Source: Solwaraspora sp. WMMD791 (lineage in GTDB: Bacteria > Actinomycetota > Actinomycetes > Mycobacteriales > Micromonosporaceae). Taken from it: 64,000 nucleotides of DNA. The first letter of the stretch is position 1, and each line of letters opens with the position of its first letter. Under the pieces are notes generated by a model that was not told where the DNA came from, did not search any database, and saw only the letters and a list, made by a program, of their open reading frames with translations. Of this stretch, positions 63,856 through 64,000 are shown in pieces. Position numbers and translations under genes: made by a program. The DNA is taken from the NCBI RefSeq assembly GCF_029581195.1, contig NZ_CP120737.1:6301001-6365000 (forward strand), written 5' to 3'.

Positions 63856-64000
63856 ATGGGTTCTCCGCGCCTGCCCGGCACGCCCCGTCTGCTACGCGCA
63901 CTCAACGACCGGGCCGCGCTGGAACTGCTCATCGCCCGGGGGCCGCTCACCCGCGCGCAGCTCGGCGAGCTGACCGGCCTGTCCAAGGTCACCGCGTCGC
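63856..64000 (+). CDS. ROK family transcriptional regulator, cut by the window end
   Basis: The first 48 codons only, from ATG 63856 with GAGGACG upstream. LPGTPRLLRALNDRAALELL followed by the winged helix RGPLTRAQLGELTGLSKVTAS is the usual start of ROK repressors. It is divergent from nagZ, so its ligand is probably N-acetylglucosamine or a related amino sugar; that is inferred from position. Confidence 0.85.
   Translation, partial: MGSPRLPGTPRLLRALNDRAALELLIARGPLTRAQLGELTGLSKVTAS

Overview
The window is high-GC actinomycete DNA. Third codon positions are mostly G or C, GTG starts and start/stop overlaps are common, and several gene types are typical of filamentous actinobacteria: a conservon fragment, XRE/DUF5753 plus DUF397 pairs, DUF6158, DUF6232 and group 2 sigma factors. 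The gene style fits Micromonosporaceae (Micromonospora and relatives) best. That placement is an inference from family recognition, not from a search. No rRNA, tRNA, CRISPR array, insertion sequence or replication origin was seen.

Layout. 1-1.0 kb: end of a conservon (DUF742 protein and small GTPase). 1.0-4.6 kb: gntR-lutABC lactate utilisation operon on the minus strand, divergent from a lactonase (4.7-5.7 kb) across a perfect 22-bp palindrome. 5.9-9.4 kb: a membrane-anchored solute-binding/VWA protein and an exopolysaccharide initiating sugar transferase. 9.6-13.5 kb: xylose locus (ROK repressor, xylA, xylB). 13.7-16.2 kb: AT-richer accessory patch with a truncated secreted-protein N-terminus, two paralogous small membrane proteins and an unknown protein; it resembles a polymorphic-toxin remnant with orphan immunity-like genes. 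16.5-18.4 kb: an unknown gene pair and an XRE/DUF397 pair. 18.5-22 kb: secreted protein, TetR/DUF2306 pair, and an AbiE-like toxin-antitoxin pair whose nucleotidyltransferase carries a frameshift. 22-29.8 kb: MFS exporter, then an alpha-glucoside operon (binding protein, two permeases, LacI regulator, GH13 glucosidase) with a canonical LacI operator. 29.9-32.4 kb: TspO, small membrane protein, phosphoesterase, BON protein, nucleotidyltransferase. 32.4-36.1 kb: thymidylate kinase-like protein, group 2 sigma factor, and an NlpC/P60 wall hydrolase whose long leader reads as a c-di-AMP (ydaO-yuaA) riboswitch. 36.4-42 kb: mostly small conserved actinobacterial proteins. 42-44.6 kb: DAHP synthase and a PhoX-like protein. 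44.9-47.6 kb: paired M16 peptidases. 47.6-52.5 kb: a STAND NTPase with TPRs, a PadR/HAAS pair and a DksA-type protein with an attenuator-like leader. 52.7-57.8 kb: acetyltransferase, asd, a PP2C phosphatase, a CBS protein and a type II NADH dehydrogenase-like enzyme. 57.8-62.1 kb: ABC transporter controlled by a second PadR, an F420/NADP oxidoreductase-like protein, and ahcY. 62.2-64 kb: GH3 beta-N-acetylhexosaminidase divergent from a ROK regulator cut by the window end.

Most of the window is core metabolism, sugar uptake and envelope functions, each next to its own regulator. The least ordinary features are: the riboswitch-controlled NlpC/P60 gene; two copies of a 63-nt palindromic element, each between convergent genes; the 13.7-16.2 kb accessory patch; two separate PadR/HAAS modules; a structured leader before the dksA-like gene; and several short tandem duplications that overlap start or stop codons, including one that places a 7-codon upstream ORF in front of asd.
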